NCBI GenBank assembly: GCA_963920525.1
Contig: OY986438.1
Coordinates: forward strand, 187,346,388 to 187,410,387
Length of the DNA: 64,000 nt
Direction: 5' to 3'
Source: Dichetophora obliterata
Taxonomy: Eukaryota > Arthropoda > Insecta > Diptera > Sciomyzidae
Under the pieces are notes generated by a model. The model saw only the letters and a list, made by a program, of their open reading frames with translations, did not search any database and was not told the origin of the DNA. Positions 1 to 8,283 of this stretch are shown one piece after another; the stretch's first letter is position 1; every line of letters begins with the position of its first letter. A program made the position numbers and the translations under genes.

Positions 1-63
1 AGCTTTGCATACAGTCTGCAGTTCGACTCAGGTGACCCTCCTGCTCTTCGTGATATTCATATA

Positions 64-316
64 CAGTGCACTAGCGATAACGTGAACACTTTTCTTTTCC
101 ATTGAGTTATTATTTTCTTATATTAGAATTGAATTTTTTAAATACTTAAATCTTTCATTGGTTTCGTCAGAAAAGTAAGTTTTTATCTAGACATATTTCG
201 TAAGTAGGCCGAAATGATGTTAAAAAGGATAATTTTTGGCCCAAATTTTGGCATTCGCAATCGTAAACATTTTGAATTCTTGAACTTTAATAGTTCACGT
301 TATTGTTAGTGCACTG
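64..316. mobile_element. Short inverted-repeat element, Tc1/mariner-like MITE candidate
   Basis: The outer ends are near-perfect inverted copies. The left arm (64-87) begins CAGTGCACTAGCGATAACGT, and its reverse complement is found at 293-316 with two mismatches. Both ends are bordered by TA (62-63 and 317-318), the usual target duplication of Tc1/mariner transposons, and CAGTG is a common terminal sequence in Tc1-type elements. The symmetry continues a few bases outward (55-63 against 317-325 with one mismatch), so the true terminus could lie slightly outside. The 253-bp interior is AT-rich with no reading frame of note, so this would be a non-autonomous element moved by a transposase encoded elsewhere. 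The inverted arms and TA borders are seen; the family assignment is inferred from the ends only. Confidence 0.55.
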
Positions 317-603
317 TATATGCATGAGGGTAGCAATAGTTTGAATCAATAAATAGCAATAAAAAGACATCTAAAGCATTCTATACACTTTTACAATTGT
401 AAGAAACATAGTTCTCACTTACATCTGGTCACCTTTATGCTCAACTATTTACACAATTTAAATGTTTCACTGACAAAATTACCAACCTAAGTGCATGCAG
501 TACAACGAATAAATCCTGTTTTACCTGCTACTATTTCTTCCGTGAGCTCTGCTAAAGAATATGAGATGCACTTTTTGCCGGATGACAGAAGTAGTATGGT
601 TAC

Positions 604-640
604 GTGTTTGTATGCGTTTGTGAATGTGTGTGTTTGAGTG
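604..640. repeat. Imperfect TG-rich microsatellite
   Basis: A run of interrupted TG/TTTG dinucleotides is seen here. It is low-complexity DNA with no further function visible. Confidence 0.6.
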
Positions 641-772
641 CTTGCAAGTAGGTTTCTTTTTATAGGTATGCAAGTAGGTGGTATATGCTGTGTAACCATA
701 GCAAATTCAAATAAGAAAGAGTTGAAAAAAATTGCAGAATAGAGATAAGTATGCGAAAATAGTGAAAATTTA

Positions 773-797
773 ACACGAACACACACATACACACACT
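773..797. repeat. Imperfect CA microsatellite
   Basis: Interrupted ACAC repeats are seen here. Together with the TG-rich patch about 130 bp upstream, they could pair as a weak inverted repeat. Confidence 0.65.
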
Positions 798-1048
798 ATA
801 AAATATTTAATTTGCTTAAGGGAGAAAATTTCAAAATTTTGCACACTTTTTAAAAATTTTTTTGTAAAAAATTCTATTATAGGTAGATGGCTATTGAAAA
901 ACTTTCTTTTGTACATTGACTTAGGCTGTGTGCCATTCGGAAACTTTTTACTCCGATGATGAATTTTTGACAGTCGAAAAGTGAATTTTTGACATCAGGG
1001 TGAGTATGATTGTGAAAAATTACGGCAACATAACCCAATCAGCCAAAC

Positions 1049-1102
1049 AAGCTTGGAATAAGCTTTAAACAAGCTTAGAATCGTAAGCATCAAGCTTGGA
1101 AA
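1049..1102. repeat. Degenerate 11-bp minisatellite based on AAGCTT
   Basis: AAGCTT starts at 1049, 1060, 1071 and 1092, with spacings of 11, 11 and 21 bp. The intervening words are AAGCTTGGAAT, AAGCTTTAAAC, AAGCTTAGAAT, a decayed 10-bp copy, then AAGCTTGGAAA. This is about five copies of an 11-bp repeat. A further isolated AAGCTT lies at 1188. It could be a remnant of a longer minisatellite or the variable end of a transposon. No function is visible. Confidence 0.6.
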
Positions 1103-1214
1103 AAACCTTTAGATTACTATTGTAAAATGCTTACAAGTAATTATAGAATAAACGAAAAAGATCCCTTGGAAAAATATTCCTTACTATAAGCTTCATCTAA
1201 GTATTTATTTACAA

Positions 1215-1299
1215 TTTTTTTTTTTAGACTAAACCACCGCTCAGGGGATGCCCCCTATAAATGCGTAAGCATTGTGTTGATTCGGAAGATGGGTGATAG
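1215..1299 (-). other. LINE 3' UTR and A tail
   Basis: About 75 bp follow the ORF2 stop, then an A11 tail (T11 on the plus strand, 1215-1225). No AATAAA signal is seen within the UTR. The tail fixes the transcription direction and the left boundary of the insertion. Confidence 0.8.
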
Positions 1300-3500
1300 T
1301 TAGTTGGCGGGTGGATAGATGGAGTAGTGTCGGTGAATATTTGTTTTAAACTTGCACAGCTCAAAACTGCCGGGAAACACGCTCGCAGGGAGACTATTCC
1401 ACAACTTAACTGTGTGACTAAAGAACGAATTATCACGGTAATGAGAGGTTCTATTGGACATCGACGCAATGGTAAAGGGGTGGGCTTGGACAGCTGCCCG
1501 AGTGGACCTGGGAAACACACGACCTGGTGGCGTCAGGTCATGTATCTCCCTTGAACACTTCCCATGGTAATACCTATACAGAAGGCTTAGGCAACCAACA
1601 TTGCGGCGATGCCCAAGAGAGTTGAGAGAGGATGAAATACTTTCATCCCCTATCAAATATATCGCACGACGTTGAATTCGATCCAGAAGCTCCAAATAAG
1701 ATCTTGAAGCCCCTGCCCAAATGTGCGAATTGTACTCCATTTTCGGTCTAATATATGAGGTGTAAATCATGCGAAAATCAGCTGAGGTGAAATATTTTTT
1801 GAACCGTTTTAAAAAACCTAGGCACTTGCCCGCTTCTTTCGACACATTGAAAATATGATTATTCCAACGAAGATCACACTTGATCGATATGCCCAGAACG
1901 TCAAGAGCGCGGCTGATTCCACAAGATCCACACCATTCATATTGAGGGGTGCTAAGGGGCAATCCATCCGCTTGTGGGTTAACATACAGCACTGGGTCTT
2001 GCTTGCATTGAACTCTACTCTATTAGCAAGAGCCCCACTCGGAGATTTTTTGTAGATCATTTAGGAGTGTGTCATTCATATTTTGCCTTTTTCTCTCAAT
2101 CTCCATAGAGCTTGGGCGTTTTTTAAATGAATATGAATGACAAATGCTGCTGTCGTCAGCAAACGAATGTATGGGTTATGCGTCAACGACAGAAGGCCGT
2201 TGATAAAAACCAGAAACAAAGTTGGCGATAGAACTAAACCCTGCGGTACTCCTGCGTTAATGGCGTATTCCTCGGACGAAATACCGTCAACTACGACTCG
2301 AATCGTTCTGTCCTTGAGGAAACACGTGATCCATCGAGCAAAGTTACCACCAAAACCATATGCAACAAGTTTTGATACGAGCGCTTTATGCCACACTCGG
2401 TCGAACACTTTAGAAATATCAAGAGCAACAACCCTGCTCTCGCCGAAAAAGTGAACGCATTTATTCCATTCTTCGGTTAAGAACGCCATAAGGTCACCAG
2501 TAGAGCGAGCCCTACGGAAACCATATTGACGGTCACTGAGCAGTTGGTTGCGCTCCAGATAGTTCACAACAATGAAGTTTATTACGCTCTCCATAACTTT
2601 GGAAAGCGTAGAGCATATCGCAATAGGTCGGTAGTTTGCAGGGTTCGTGGCATCACCCTTTTTAGGTACCGGCTGGACATTTGCCACCTTCCAACAAGAT
2701 GGAAATACTCCTGTTCTGTAGGAGACGTTGAAAAGGTTGCGCAAAGGCCGAGCCAGCGAAGAAGCACACATTTTAAGCACAATTGGCGGTATGCCGTCAG
2801 GACCAGAGGCTTTGCTTACATTGAGATTTGTAAGGACCTTTTTAACTGCTCTCGTTCGAAAGTATATCTCCTGCATTGCAGAAGATCCACCCCCAACGAA
2901 GGGCAGTGGCTGATTGCTATCCGAGAGAGTGGAATTTTGTGCAAACAATCCAGCTAATAGGTTCGCTTTATCAGCCGAGTCAGTGAAGATTTGGTCATCT
3001 TTTAAAAGAGCTGGAATCGATGACAATGTCTGGTTCTTAACTCTTTTAACAAATGACCAAAAATTTTTGCTCCCTTTGGGGCAGAGAAGAATCTGTTCTC
3101 GAATGCGAGCTTCGTGCAGAAACTTTTCGCGTTTTAAAATTGCATTATAGCGATTCCTTGCCTCGATGCGAAGTCTTTTAGTATCAGTATTCTTGTTAGA
3201 ACGCCAATTCTGAAAGGCCTCCTCTTTGGACCTGACTGCAATCCTGCAAGTCTCATTAAACTATGAGTGGTCTTTAGGTTAAATGCTTCTCATCTTATTT
3301 GGAATGAAAGACCGCATACCCAAAAAAATAATTTCTTGTACCATGACAGCCGCGGCATTCACATTTCTATCAGCGAAACAGAATTTCCAATTGAAGTTGC
3401 GATAAAAATTATTTAACGCAGTCCAATTTGCCCTTCCATAAAACCATGCAGTCCTCTTCGGGGCTAATTGGAAATTAGTATTTGAATACGCTTTTTCCAA
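1300..3500 (-). pseudogene. Broken ORF2 reverse transcriptase of the LINE
   Basis: The intact protein would be an endonuclease-reverse transcriptase that copies LINE RNA at a nicked target. One frame runs from 3500 to about 2177, except for in-frame stops TAA at 3281-3279 and TAG at 3263-3261. From 3260 it reads open through the linker and into the RT. Visible RT motifs are SKASGPDGIP (about 2816-2787), NYRPI (about 2636), QYGFRRARST (about 2528), the first catalytic Asp in ALDISKVFDRVWH (about 2426-2388), and AGVPQG (about 2255). The second catalytic block, FADD, lies at 2163-2152 in a different frame. The frame changes near 2176, returns near 2039, and changes again near 1910. From there the C-terminal region, including WNNHIF and the YIRPKMEYNSHIWAG block, runs to the stop at 1300. 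Five lesions in about 2.2 kb, with no ATG start, mean it cannot make an active enzyme. Confidence 0.93.
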
Positions 3501-3538
3501 GTGTTTCTTTTCAATTGGAATTTAGTATTTCAATAAGC
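3466..3538. repeat. Diverged short duplication, 47-bp offset
   Basis: Two 26-bp segments match at 23 positions: 3466-3491 and 3513-3538, both beginning AATTGGAA and containing TTAGTATTT. The offset is 47 bp. The duplication spans the 5' truncation zone of the LINE, so it may reflect repair at the insertion breakpoint or a later slippage event. Confidence 0.6.
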
Positions 3539-3590
3539 AACTTTTATGTATAAATATATTTGCCAAAAGAAAATTCGCAGGTTCGAATTC
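3539..3590. other. Junction between LINE remnant and satellite
   Basis: This is unique AT-rich sequence leading into the first clean satellite unit. Its last part (about 3571-3590) shares AAATTC, CAG and the final TTCTGAA spacing with the normal end of a satellite unit, so it may be a heavily diverged piece of satellite. The similarity is too short to be sure. Confidence 0.4.
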
Positions 3591-3633
3591 TGAATATGCA
3601 GTCTTGTGTATATATGTATTAGAAACAATTTGG

Positions 3634-3649
3634 TGTATAAATCGTCCTT
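3634..3649 (+). promoter_or_regulatory. Conserved satellite box, copy A
   Basis: The sequence reads TGTATAAATCGTCCTT. It is one of three matches to TGYATRAATCGTCCTT in the unit, followed by a related GATGTATGGTTT. Conservation among otherwise diverged submonomers makes it a candidate protein-binding site, comparable in logic to a CENP-B box but without resemblance to it. Binding is inferred. Confidence 0.45.
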
Positions 3650-3661
3650 GTAGGATGTATG

Positions 3662-3737
3662 GTTTGGGAGTTATGACGGAAAAAGCACATGTTTTTGGCC
3701 AGCTTCCACTCCAAAAAGTATTCTACAACTCCTAAAC
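3662..3737 (+). other. Potential hairpin inside each unit
   Basis: GTTTGGGAGTT at 3662-3672 can pair with AACTCCTAAAC at 3727-3737 over 11 positions (one G-U pair if transcribed), with a 54-nt loop. Both arms recur in the units inspected, including most short units. It may be the trace of an inverted fourth submonomer, or a structure that matters in satellite RNA. No evidence of transcription is available from sequence. Confidence 0.4.
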
Positions 3738-3813
3738 TACAAGAGATAGAGCAAACGGCATTTGGACAAAGGAGTATCCCTTCTTAAGGACGAGGACCTC
3801 GTGCTCATTTTAA

Positions 3814-3829
3814 TGCATGAATCGTCCTT
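3814..3829 (+). promoter_or_regulatory. Conserved satellite box, copy B
   Basis: The sequence reads TGCATGAATCGTCCTT and starts 180 bp after box A. The surrounding submonomer is the most diverged of the three, yet this core is kept. In short units the A-to-B spacing falls to 149 bp. Confidence 0.45.
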
Positions 3830-3974
3830 ATCTGATATGTAGTTTTTATTTTAGAAAATAAATAAAAAAAATAAAAATTGACAAAAAAGGGCACATGAAA
3901 TTAACATGAAATCTAATTTTTAAAATTTTTTTAAGGATACAGTCTTGTGGGCAGTAGCTTAAGGAACAGTTTGA

Positions 3975-3990
3975 TGCATAAATCGTCCTT
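3975..3990 (+). promoter_or_regulatory. Conserved satellite box, copy C
   Basis: The sequence reads TGCATAAATCGTCCTT and starts 161 bp after box B and about 190 bp before box A of the next unit. It is followed by TTATGATGTATGGTTT, nearly the same as the sequence after box A. Confidence 0.45.
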
Positions 3991-4017
3991 TTATGATGTA
4001 TGGTTTAGAAGTTATGG

Positions 4018-4121
4018 CTAAAAAATAAAAAAAATCGCAAAAAACCACGTCAAAAATGATTCATGTAAAAAATTTTAACTAAGATTCTTGAAAAAAAAAT
4101 CAAATTCCAGTAAACTTTTTT
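4018..4121 (+). other. Run of A-tracts at the end of the unit
   Basis: Tracts of 5-9 A are separated by short mixed words, such as TCGC and CCACGTC. The first four in a typical unit are centred roughly 8-13 bp apart, near one helical turn. Such phasing is associated with intrinsic DNA curvature, a recurrent property of pericentromeric satellites. This is a prediction; no curvature was calculated. Confidence 0.45.
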
Positions 4122-4653
4122 CTGAATATGCAGTCTTGTGTATATATGTATTAGAAACAATTTGGTGTATAAATCGTCCTTGTAGGATGTATGGTTTGGG
4201 AGTTATGACGGAAAAAGCACATGTTTTTGGCCAGCTTCCACTCCAAAAAGTGTTCTACAACTCCTAAACTACAAGAAATAGAGCAAACGGCATTTGGACA
4301 AAGGAGTATCCTTTCTTAAGGACGAGGACCTGGTGCTCATTTTAATGCATGAATCGTCCTTATCTGATATGTAGTTTTTATTTTAGAAAATAAATAAAAA
4401 AAATAAAAATTGACAAAAAAGGGCACATGAAATTAACATGAAATCTAATTTTTAAAATTATTTTACGGATACAGTCTTGTGGGCAGTAGCTTAAGGAACA
4501 TTTTGATGCATAAATCGTCCTTTTATGATGTATGGTTTAGAAGTTATGGCTAAAAAATCAAAAAAATCGCAAAAAACCACGTCAAAAATGATTCATGTAA
4601 AAAATTTTAACTAAGATTCTTGAAAAAAAATCAAATTCCAGTAAACTTTTTTC

Positions 4654-5153
4654 TGAATATGCAGTCTTGTGTATATATGTATTAGAAACAATTTGGTGTA
4701 TAAATCGTCCTTGTAGGATGTATGGTTTGGGAGTTATGACGGAAAAAGCACATGTTTTTGGCCAGCTTCCACTCCAAAAAGTGTTCTACAACTCCTAAAC
4801 TACAAGAGATAGAGCAAACGGCATTTGGACTAATGCTCATTTTAATGCATGAATCGTCCTTACCTGATATGTAGTTTTTATTTTAGAAAATAAATAAAAA
4901 AAATAAAAATTGACAAAAAAGGACACATGAAATCAACATGAAATCTAATTTTTAAAATTATTTTAAGGATACAGTCTTGTGGGCAGTAGCTTAAGGAACA
5001 TTTTGATGCATAAATCGTCCTTTTATGATGTATGGTTTAGAAGTCATGGCTAAAAAATCAAAAAAATCGCAAAAAACCACGTCAAAAATGATTCATGTAA
5101 AAAATTTTAACTAAGATTCTTGAAAAAAAATCAAATTCCAGAAAACTTTTTTC
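4654..5153 (+). repeat. Short satellite unit (500 bp)
   Basis: The 34 bp between CATTTGGAC and TGCTCATTTT are replaced by TAA, a net loss of 31 bp that places box B 149 bp after box A. The lost segment lies between GGAC words that occur three times in the long form, so slippage or unequal exchange between them is a possible origin. This is the leftmost copy of the short class. Confidence 0.9.
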
Positions 5154-8100
5154 TGAATATGCAGTCTTGTGTATATATGTATTAGAAACAATTTGGTGTA
5201 TAAATCGTCCTTGTAGGATGTATGGTTTGGGAGTTATGACGGAAAAAGCACATGTTTTTGGCCAGCTTCCACTCCAAAAAGTGTTCTACAACTCCTAAAC
5301 TACAAGAGATAGAGCAAACGGCATTTGGACAAAGGAGTATCCCTTCTTAAGGACGAGGACCTGGTGCTCATTTTAATGCATGAATCGTCCTTATCTGATA
5401 TGTAGTTTTTATTTTAGAAAATAAATAAAAAAAATAAAAATTGACAAAAAAGGGCACATGAAATTAACAGGAAATCTAATTTTTAAAATTATTTTAAGGA
5501 TACAGTCTTGTGGGCAGTAGCTTAAGGAACATTTTGATGCATAAATCGTCCTTTTATGATGTATGGTTTAGAAGTTATGGCTAAAAAATCAAAAAAATCG
5601 CAAAAAACCACGTCTAAAACTATGATTCATGTAAAAAATTTTAACTAAGATTCTTGAAAAAAAATCAAATTCCAGAAAAATTTTTTCTGAATATGCAGTC
5701 TTGTGTATATATGTATTAGAAACAATTTGGTGTATAAATCGTCCTTGTAGGATGTATGGTTTGGGAGTTATGACGGAAAAAGCACATGTTTTTGGCCAGC
5801 TTCCACTCCAAAAAGTGTTCTACAACTCCTAAACTACAAGAGATAGAGCAAACGGCATTTGGACTAATGCTCATTTTAATGCATGAATCGTCCTTATCTG
5901 ATATGTAGTTTTTATTTTAGAAAATAAATAAAAAAAATAAAAATTGACAAAAAAGGGCACATGAAATTAACAGGAAATCTAATTTTTAAAATTATTTTAA
6001 GGATACAGTCTTGTGGGCAGTAGCTTAAGGAACATTTTGATGCATAAATCGTCCTTTTATGATGTATGGTTTAGAAGTTATGGCTAAAAAATCAAAAAAA
6101 TCGCAAAAAACCACGTCAAAAATGATTCATGTAAAAAATTTTAACTAAGATTCTTGAAAAAAAATCAAATTCCAGAAAACTTTTTTCTGAATATGCAGTC
6201 TTGTGTATATATGTATTAGAAACAATTTGGTGTATAAATCGTCCTTGTAGGATGTATGGTTTGGGAGTTATGACGGAAAAAGCACATGTTTTTGGCCAGC
6301 TTCCACTCCAAAAAGTGTTCTACAACTCCTAAACTACAAGAGATAGAGCAAACGGCATTTGGACAAAGGAGTATCCCTTCTTAAGGACGAGGACCTGGTG
6401 CTCATTTTAATGCATGAATCGTCCTTATCTGATATGTAGTTTTTATTTTAGAAAATAAATAAAAAAAATAAAAATTGACAAAAAAGGGCACATGAAATTA
6501 ACATGAAATCTAATTTTTAAAATTATTTTAAGGATACAGTCTTGTGGGCAGTAGCTTAAGGAACATTTTGATGCATAAATCGTCCTTTTATGATGTATGG
6601 TTTAGAAGTTATGGCTAAAAAATCAAAAAAATCGCAAAAAACCACGTCAAAAATGATTCATGTAAAAAATTTTAACTAAGATTCTTGAAAAAAAATCAAA
6701 TTCCAGAAAACTTTTTTCTGAATATGCAGTCTTGTGTATATATGTATTAGAAACAATTTGGTGTATAAATCGTCCTTGTAGGATGTATGGTTTGGGAGTT
6801 ATGACGGAAAAAGCACATGTTTTTGGCCAGCTTCCACTCCAAAAAGTGTTCTACAACTCCTAAACTACAAGAGATAGAGCAAACGGCATTTGGACAAAGG
6901 AGTATCCCTTCTTAAGGACGAGGACCTGGTGCTCATTTTAATGCATGAATCGTCCTTATCTGATATGTAGTTTTTATTTTAGAAAATAAATAAAAAAAAT
7001 AAAAATTGACAAAAAAGGGCACATGAAATTAACATGAAATCTAATTTTTAAAATTATTTTAAGGATACAGTCTTGTGGGCAGTAGCTTAAGGAACATTTT
7101 GATGCATAAATCGTCCTTTTATGATGTATGGTTTAGAAGTTATGGCTAAAAAATCAAAAAAATCGCAAAAAACCACGTCTAAAACTATGATTCATGTAAA
7201 AAATTTTAACTAAGATTCTTGAAAAAAAATCAAATTCCAGAAAAATTTTTTCTGAATATGCAGTCTTGTGTATATATGTATTAGAAACAATTTGGTGTAT
7301 AAATCGTCCTTGTAGGATGTATGGTTTGGGAGTTATGACGGAAAAAGCACATGTTTTTGGCCAGCTTCCACTCCAAAAAGTGTTCTACAACTCCTAAACT
7401 ACAAGAGATAGAGCAAACGGCATTTGGACTAATGCTCATTTTAATGCATGAATCGTCCTTATCTGATATGTAGTTTTTATTTTAGAAAATAAATAAAAAA
7501 AATAAAAATTGACAAAAAAGGGCACATGAAATTAACAGGAAATCTAATTTTTAAAATTATTTTAAGGATACAGTCTTGTGGGCAGTAGCTTAAGGAACAT
7601 TTTGATGCATAAATCGTCCTTTTATGATGTATGGTTTAGAAGTTATGGCTAAAAAATCAAAAAAATCGCAAAAAACCACGTCAAAAATGATTCATGTAAA
7701 AAATTTTAACTAAGATTCTTGAAAAAAAATCAAATTCCAGAAAACTTTTTTCTGAATATGCAGTCTTGTGTATATATGTATTAGAAACAATTTGGTGTAT
7801 AAATCGTCCTTGTAGGATGTATGGTTTGGGAGTTATGACGGAAAAAGCACATGTTTTTGGCCAGCTTCCACTCCAAAAAGTGTTCTACAACTCCTAAACT
7901 ACAAGAGATAGAGCAAACGGCATTTGGACAAAGGAGTATCCCTTCTTAAGGACGAGGACCTGGTGCTCATTTTAATGCATGAATCGTCCTTATCTGATAT
8001 GTAGTTTTTATTTTAGAAAATAAATAAAAAAAATAAAAATTGACAAAAAAGGGCACATGAAATTAACATGAAATCTAATTTTTAAAATTATTTTAAGGAT

Positions 8101-8283
8101 ACAGTCTTGTGGGCAGTAGCTTAAGGAACATTTTGATGCATAAATCGTCCTTTTATGATGTATGGTTTAGAAGTTATGGCTAAAAAATCAAAAAAATCGC
8201 AAAAAACCACGTCAAAAATGATTCATGTAAAAAATTTTAACTAAGATTCTTGAAAAAAAATCAAATTCCAGAAAACTTTTTTC
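5154..8283 (+). repeat. Two tandem copies of a 1565-bp three-unit block
   Basis: Units of 534, 500 and 531 bp (5154, 5688, 6188) are followed by units of exactly the same lengths (6719, 7253, 7753). The rare CAGAAAAATTTTTTCTGA ending occurs just before 5688 and just before 7253, 1565 bp apart, and the middle unit is the short class in both. The blocks are not identical: for example, AACAGGAAAT is in the first 534-bp unit only. This is a recent duplication of three units as one block. Confidence 0.88.

Larger units (their letters stand above)
319..1214. other. AT-rich noncoding spacer
   Basis: No convincing gene, RNA gene or regulatory signal is visible here. The stretch is AT-rich and contains simple-sequence patches, listed separately. 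The words GAATTTTTGACA occur twice about 21 bp apart (961-993), and several AAGCTT words lie near its right end. A 101-codon open frame on the minus strand (487-792) runs through TG/CA simple sequence and has the biased composition expected of it, so it is not treated as a gene. The spacer ends at the poly(T) run that marks the 3' end of the retrotransposon. Confidence 0.7.
1215..3500 (-). mobile_element. Non-LTR retrotransposon (LINE), jockey/CR1-like, 5'-truncated
   Basis: This is the remnant of an element that copied itself by target-primed reverse transcription. It reads right to left: end of the endonuclease-RT linker, reverse transcriptase, C-terminal region, stop codon at 1302-1300, an 85-bp 3' UTR, then an A tail seen as eleven T on the plus strand at 1215-1225. 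An A tail with loss of the 5' part (no ORF1 and no recognisable endonuclease core) is the usual form of a dead LINE copy. The right limit is uncertain: LINE-like coding sequence is recognisable to about 3470-3500, after which nothing familiar is seen before the satellite at 3591. No convincing target-site duplication was found. The clade is judged from the style of the RT sequence and was not checked by alignment. Confidence 0.92.
3591..4122 (+). repeat. First satellite unit, with anatomy of the repeat
   Basis: This 532-bp edge unit shows the internal plan. Submonomer A runs from 3591 to about 3801, B from about 3802 to 3938, and C from about 3939 to 4122. A and C are clearly related over their first ~95 bp: both have CAGTCTTGTG, then the box, then GATGTATGGTTT and GTTATG. 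B matches mainly around the box and the following GATATGTAGTTT. The remainder of A carries a segment that reads as a diverged inverted relative of the A core. The unit has private changes (TATTCTAC for TGTTCTAC at about 3719, CTCGTGCTC for CTGGTGCTC at about 3809), fitting its position at the array border where homogenisation is weaker. Confidence 0.85.

Noticed and set aside
487..792. 101-codon minus-strand open frame
   Set aside because: It crosses TG/CA simple sequence and has no recognisable domain; the composition is that of translated low-complexity DNA.
1224..3150. Several plus-strand and alternative-frame open frames over the LINE
   Set aside because: They are shadows of the minus-strand reverse transcriptase and match no protein pattern.
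1199..3540. Target-site duplication of the LINE (AGTATTT near 1200 and near 3524)
   Set aside because: Only a 7-bp AT-rich match with a poor continuation; AGTATTT also occurs at about 3477, so chance is likely.
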